64,000 bases of DNA. Origin: Colletes latitarsis. Its lineage: Eukaryota; Arthropoda; Insecta; Hymenoptera; Colletidae. The translations under genes were made by a program, and so were the position numbers. Shown here one piece after another: positions 59,901 through 64,000 of the stretch (position 1 is the stretch's first letter; every line of letters begins with the position of its first letter). The notes under the pieces were generated by a model. The model searched no databases. It worked only from the letters and a program-made list of their open reading frames with translations, and was not told the DNA's origin. Where the stretch lies: positions 6,696,001-6,760,000 of the forward strand of contig NW_027488368.1 of assembly GCF_051014445.1 (NCBI RefSeq), written 5' to 3'.

Positions 59901-62310
59901 CTGTGTTAGTTCTGGTATTTGCAATCATCTGGCTCATACTTTCGCGTTTTTCGCACACTTGTTGGCCAGACCCTGGCCATTTTCTGGTTTGGATCACGTA
60001 GTAATGTGGTACCACACTGAAACAGTCAATAGAAGCTGGTTCCGATAAGTATCTTAGAGGATAACGCTGGTTACGTCTGGGTTAGTTCTCGTATTTGCTA
60101 TCATCTGGCACATACTTTCGCGTTTTTCGCATACTTGTTGGCCAGATCCTCGGCTTTTTCTGGTTTGGATCACGTAGTAATGTGGTACCACACTGAAACT
60201 GTCAGGTAAACCTGGTTGCGATTAATATTTTAGAGGATAACGCTGGTTATGTCTGTGTTAGTTTTGGTATTTGCAATCATCTGGCTCATACTTTCGCGTT
60301 TTTCGCTTACTTGATGGCCTGATCCTAGCCTTTTTCTGGTTCGGATCACGTAGTAATGTGGTACCACACTGAAACGGTCAATAGAAGCTGGTTCCGATTA
60401 GTATTTTAGAGGATAACGCTGGTTATGTCTGGGTTAGTTCTGGTATATGCTATCATCTGGCATATACTTTCGCGTTTTTCGCATACTTGTTGGCCAGATC
60501 CTGAGCTTTTTCTGGTCTGGATCCCGTAGTAATGTGGTACCACACCGAAACAGTCAATTAAACCTGGTTGCGATTAATATTTTAGAGGATAACGCCGGTT
60601 ATGTCTCGGTTAGGTCTGGCATTCGTCCTCATCTGGCTCATACTTTCGCGTTTTTCACATACTTCTCGGCCAGATCCTCGGTTTTTTCTGGTTTGGATCC
60701 CATCGCAACGTGGTTCCACACCGAAACAGTCAATTAAACCTGGTTGCGATTAATATTTTAGAAGATAACGCCGGTTATGTCTAGGTTAGGTCTGGTATTT
60801 GCCCCCATCTCGCTCGTACTTTCGCATTTTTCGCTTACTTGTTGGCCTGATCCTAGCCTTTTTACCATTTGGATCACGTAGTAATGCGGTACCACACCGA
60901 AACGGCCAATTAAACCTGGTTGCGATAAATATTTTAGAGGATAACGCCGGTTACGTCTCGGTTAGGTCTGGGATTTTCCCTCATCAGGCTCGTACTTTCG
61001 CATTTTTCGCATTCTTGTTGGCCCGATCCTGGGCTTTATCTGGTTTGGATCACGTAGTAATGTGGTACCACACTGAAACAGTCATTAAAACCATGTTCCG
61101 ATGCGTATTTTAGTGGATAACGCTGGTTATGTCAGGGTTAGTTCTGGTATTTGCAATCATCTGGCTCATATATTCTCGTTTTTCGCATACTTGTTGGCCA
61201 GATCCTGGGCTTTTTCTGGTTTGGATCACGTAGTAATGTGGAACCACACTGAAACAGTCAATAAAAGCTGGTTCCGATTAGTATTTTAGAGGATAACGCC
61301 GGTTATGTCTGTGTTAGTTCTGGTATTTGCAATCATCTGGCTCATACTTTCGCGTTTTTCGCACACTTGTTGGCCAGACCCTGGCCATTTTCTGGTTTGG
61401 ATCACGTAGTAATGTGGTACCACACTGAAACAGTCAATAGAAGCTGGTTCCGATAAGTATCTTAGAGGATAACGCTGGTTACGTCTGGGTTAGTTCTCGT
61501 ATTTGCTATCATCTGGCACATACTTTCGCGTTTTTCGCATACTTGTTGGCCAGATCCTCGGCTTTTTCTGGTTTGGATCACGTAGTAATGTGGTACCACA
61601 CTGAAACTGTCAGGTAAACCTGGTTGCGATTAATATTTTAGAGGATAACGCTGGTTATGTCTGTGTTAGTTTTGGTATTTGCAATCATCTGGCTCATACT
61701 TTCGCGTTTTTCGCTTACTTGATGGCCTGATCCTAGCCTTTTTCTGGTTCGGATCACGTAGTAATGTGGTACCACACTGAAACGGTCAATAGAAGCTGGT
61801 TCCGATTAGTATTTTAGAGGATAACGCTGGTTATGTCTGGGTTAGTTCTGGTATATGCTATCATCTGGCATATACTTTCGCGTTTTTCGCATACTTGTTG
61901 GCCAGATCCTGAGCTTTTTCTGGTTTGGATCACGTAGTAATGTGGCACCACTCTGAAACAGTCAATTAAACCTGGTTGCGATTAATATCATAGAGGATAA
62001 CGCCGTTTATGTCTCGGGTAGGTCTGGGATTTGCCCACATCTGGCTCGTACTTTCGCATTTTTCGCATTCTTGTTGGCCAGATCCTGGCCTTTTTCTGGC
62101 TTGGACCACGTAGTAATGCGGTACAACACCGAAACAGTCAATTAAATCTGGTTGCGATAAATATTTTAGAGGATAAAGCCGGTAATGTCTCGGTTTGGTC
62201 TGGTATTTGCCCTCATCTGGCTCGTACTATCGCATTCTTCGCATACTTGGCCAGATCCTGGCCTTTTTCTGGCTTGGACCACGTAGTAATGTGGTACCAC
62301 ACCGAAACAG
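56997..62310. repeat. Triplicated 8- to 10-unit block
   Basis: 57282 recurs at 59391 (offset 2109) and at 60799 (offset 3517 from the first). The second copy spans about 59,156-60,509. The third spans about 60,514-62,310 and matches 56,997-58,793. A 4-base deletion giving GCATACTTGGCC near 58728 is also present near 62245, marking common descent. Confidence 0.75.
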
Positions 62311-63439
62311 TCAATTAAACCAGGTTGCGATTAATATTTTAGAGGATAACGCCGGTTATGTCTGGGATAGTTCTGGTATTTGCAATCATCTGGCTCATAC
62401 TTTCGCGTTTTCCGCATTGTTGTTGGCCAGATCCTGGGTTTTTTCTGGTTTGGATCCCGTAGTAATGTGGTACCACACCGAAACGGCCAATTAAACTGGT
62501 TGCGATTATTATTTTAGAGGATAACGCCGGTTATGTCTCGGTTAGGTCCGGGATTTGTCCTCATCTGGCTTTCGCATGTTTCGCATACTTTTTGGCCAGA
62601 TCCTGGCCTTTTTCTGGTTTGGAACACGTAGTAATTTGGTACCACACTGAAACAGTCAATAAAAGCTGGTTCCGATTAGTATTTTAGAGGATAACGCTGG
62701 TTATGTTTGGGATAGTTCTGGTATTTGCAATCATCTGGCTCATGCTTTCGCGTTTTCCGCATTGTTGTTGGCCAGATCCTGGGTTTTTTCTGGTTTGGAT
62801 CCCGTAGTAATGTGGTACCACACCGAAACAGTCAACTAAACCTGGTTGCGATTAATATTTTAGAGGATAACGCCGGTTATGTCTCGGTTAGGTCTGGCAT
62901 TTGCCCCCATCTCGCTCGTACTTTCGCATTTTTCGCTTACTTGTTGGCCTGATCCTAGCCTTTTTACGATTTGGATCACGTAGTAATGCGGTAACACACC
63001 CAAACGGCCAATTAAACCTGGTTGCGATAAATATTTTAGTGGATAACGCCGGTTACGTCTCGGTTAGGTCTGGGATTTTCCCTCATCAGGCACGTACTTT
63101 CGCATTTTTCGCATTCTTGTTGGCCCGATCCTGGGCTTTTTCTGGTTTGGATCACGTAGTAATGTGGTACCACACTGAAACAGTCATTAAAACCATGTTC
63201 CGATGCGTATTTTAGTGGATAACGCTGGTTATGTCAGGGTTAGTTCAGGTATTTGCAATCATCTGGCTCATATATTCGCGTTTTTCGCATACTTGTTGGC
63301 CAGATCCTGGGCTCTTTCTGGTTTGGATCACGTAGTAATGTGGTACCACACTGGAACAGTCAATTAAACCAGGTTGCGATTAATATTTTAGAGGATAACG
63401 CCGGTTATGTCTGGGATAGTTCTGGTATTTGCAATCATC

Positions 63440-64000
63440 TGGCTCATACTTTCTCGTTTTTCGCACACTTGTTGGCCAGACCCTGGCCATTTTCTGGTTT
63501 GGATCACGTAGTAATGTGGTACCACTCTGAAACAGTCACTAGAAGCTGGTTCCGATAAGTATCTTAGAGGATAACGCTGGTTACGTCTGGGTTAGTTCTG
63601 GTATTTGCAATCATCTGGCTCATACTTTCGCGTTTTTCGCACACTTGTTGGCCAGACCCTGGCCATTTTCTGGTTTGGATCACGTAGTAATGTGGTACCA
63701 CACTGAAACAGTCACTAGAAGCTGGTTCCGATAAGTATCTTAGAGGATAACGCTGGTTACGTCTGGGTTAGTTCTGGTATTTGCAATCATCTGGCTCATA
63801 CTTTCGCGTTTTTCGCACACTTGTTGGCCAGACCCTGGCCATTTTCTGGTTTGGATCACGTAGTAATGTGGTACCACACTGAAACAGTCATTAAAACCAT
63901 GTTCCGATGCGTATTTTAGTGGATAACGCTGGTTATGTCAGGGTTAGTTCAGGTATTTGCAATCATCTGGCTCATATATTCGCGTTTTTCGCATACTTGT
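63440..64000. repeat. Run of almost identical adjacent satellite units
   Basis: The variant TTCGCACACTTG occurs at 63461, 63637 and 63813, exactly 176 bases apart, with almost no difference between the first two full units. Single-unit amplification therefore also occurs in this array. Confidence 0.75.

Larger units (their letters stand above)
15275..64000. repeat. Satellite array, subfamily B (176-base units)
   Basis: About 277 head-to-tail units fill the rest of the window without any other element. Signatures are CATCTGG, CTTGTTGGCCAGATCC, TTGCGATTAATA, AACGCCGGTTATGTCTSGG and TTAGGTCTGGT. The unit is 176 bases (for example equivalent points at 18035 and 18211, 22253 and 22429, and three consecutive units at 63461, 63637 and 63813). 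Units differ from each other by many substitutions, but blocks of several kilobases recur nearly unchanged, so amplification works on multi-unit blocks. The frequent open frames of about 96 codons start at TTG, shift frame at each unit and are not genes. Confidence 0.95.

Noticed and set aside
15275..64000. Hundreds of open frames of about 60-144 codons in the satellite, many with a common hydrophobic sequence (SYFRIFRILVGQ...)
   Set aside because: They start at TTG, span under one to about two and a half units, and shift frame at each unit because 176 is not a multiple of three. They are by-products of a repeated sequence with few stops.
15275..64000. CENP-B box in the satellite unit
   Set aside because: The TTCGC-rich segment has TTCG but not the spaced A and CGGG needed, so no match to the known box was found by eye.
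1..64000. The window as a telomere end itself
   Set aside because: The 11-mers occur only as one or two degenerate copies per 176-base unit. No uninterrupted telomeric run is present.
15275..64000. Selection on the satellite-encoded peptide as an explanation for its conservation
   Set aside because: The resemblance between copies follows from the near-identity of the DNA in every frame. No excess of silent changes could be judged by eye.

Overview
This 64 kb window holds no ordinary host gene. It is a eukaryotic satellite-DNA array with a 176-base unit, interrupted near its left end by two copies of one GC-rich non-LTR retrotransposon (LINE) of the R1 type. The element's ORF2 (N-terminal AP-type endonuclease, reverse transcriptase, C-terminal CX2CX8HX4C knuckle) and its ORF1 with three zinc knuckles match the R1 clade of arthropods (relatives: R1, TRAS, SART, Waldo). 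The source is therefore most likely an insect. A hymenopteran is suggested, not proven, by an 11-base telomere-like motif, TTAGGTCTGGG, inside each satellite unit.

Layout. 1-5274: about 30 units of satellite subfamily A. 5275-9123: retrotransposon copy 1 on the minus strand, 5'-truncated, with intact ORF2 and the last 42 codons of ORF1, flanked by a clear 14-base target-site duplication. 9124-9282: one partial subfamily A unit. 9283-15274: retrotransposon copy 2 on the plus strand, apparently full length: 5' UTR, ORF1 (625 aa), ORF2 (1060 aa), structured 3' UTR and a 32-base poly(A). ORF1 and ORF2 overlap in a TAATG stop-start. 15275-64000: about 277 units of satellite subfamily B, organised into nested higher-order repeats (28-, 33-, 19-, 14-, 10- and 8-unit periods) that are nearly identical to one another.

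The two retrotransposon copies lie head to head. They share arms of exactly 3,825 bases that map by position x to 20541 - x with no net indel, and their ORF2 proteins differ at 11 of 1060 residues by my reading, so both are recent. Copy 2 has every part an autonomous element needs. Copy 1 could make ORF2 only.

Most interesting points: (1) a degenerate telomere-like 11-mer dimer inside every satellite unit, with loss of exactly one 11-base step in one unit; (2) a change of satellite subfamily across copy 2, which also lacks a target-site duplication; (3) both 3' insertion junctions falling within about 15 bases of each other in the 176-base unit, suggesting satellite targeting; (4) a chain of seven perfect hairpins in the retrotransposon 3' UTR; (5) a GTGG-NN-CCAC palindrome in most units; (6) the multi-level amplification history of the right array. 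No rRNA, tRNA, CRISPR or host protein-coding gene was seen.
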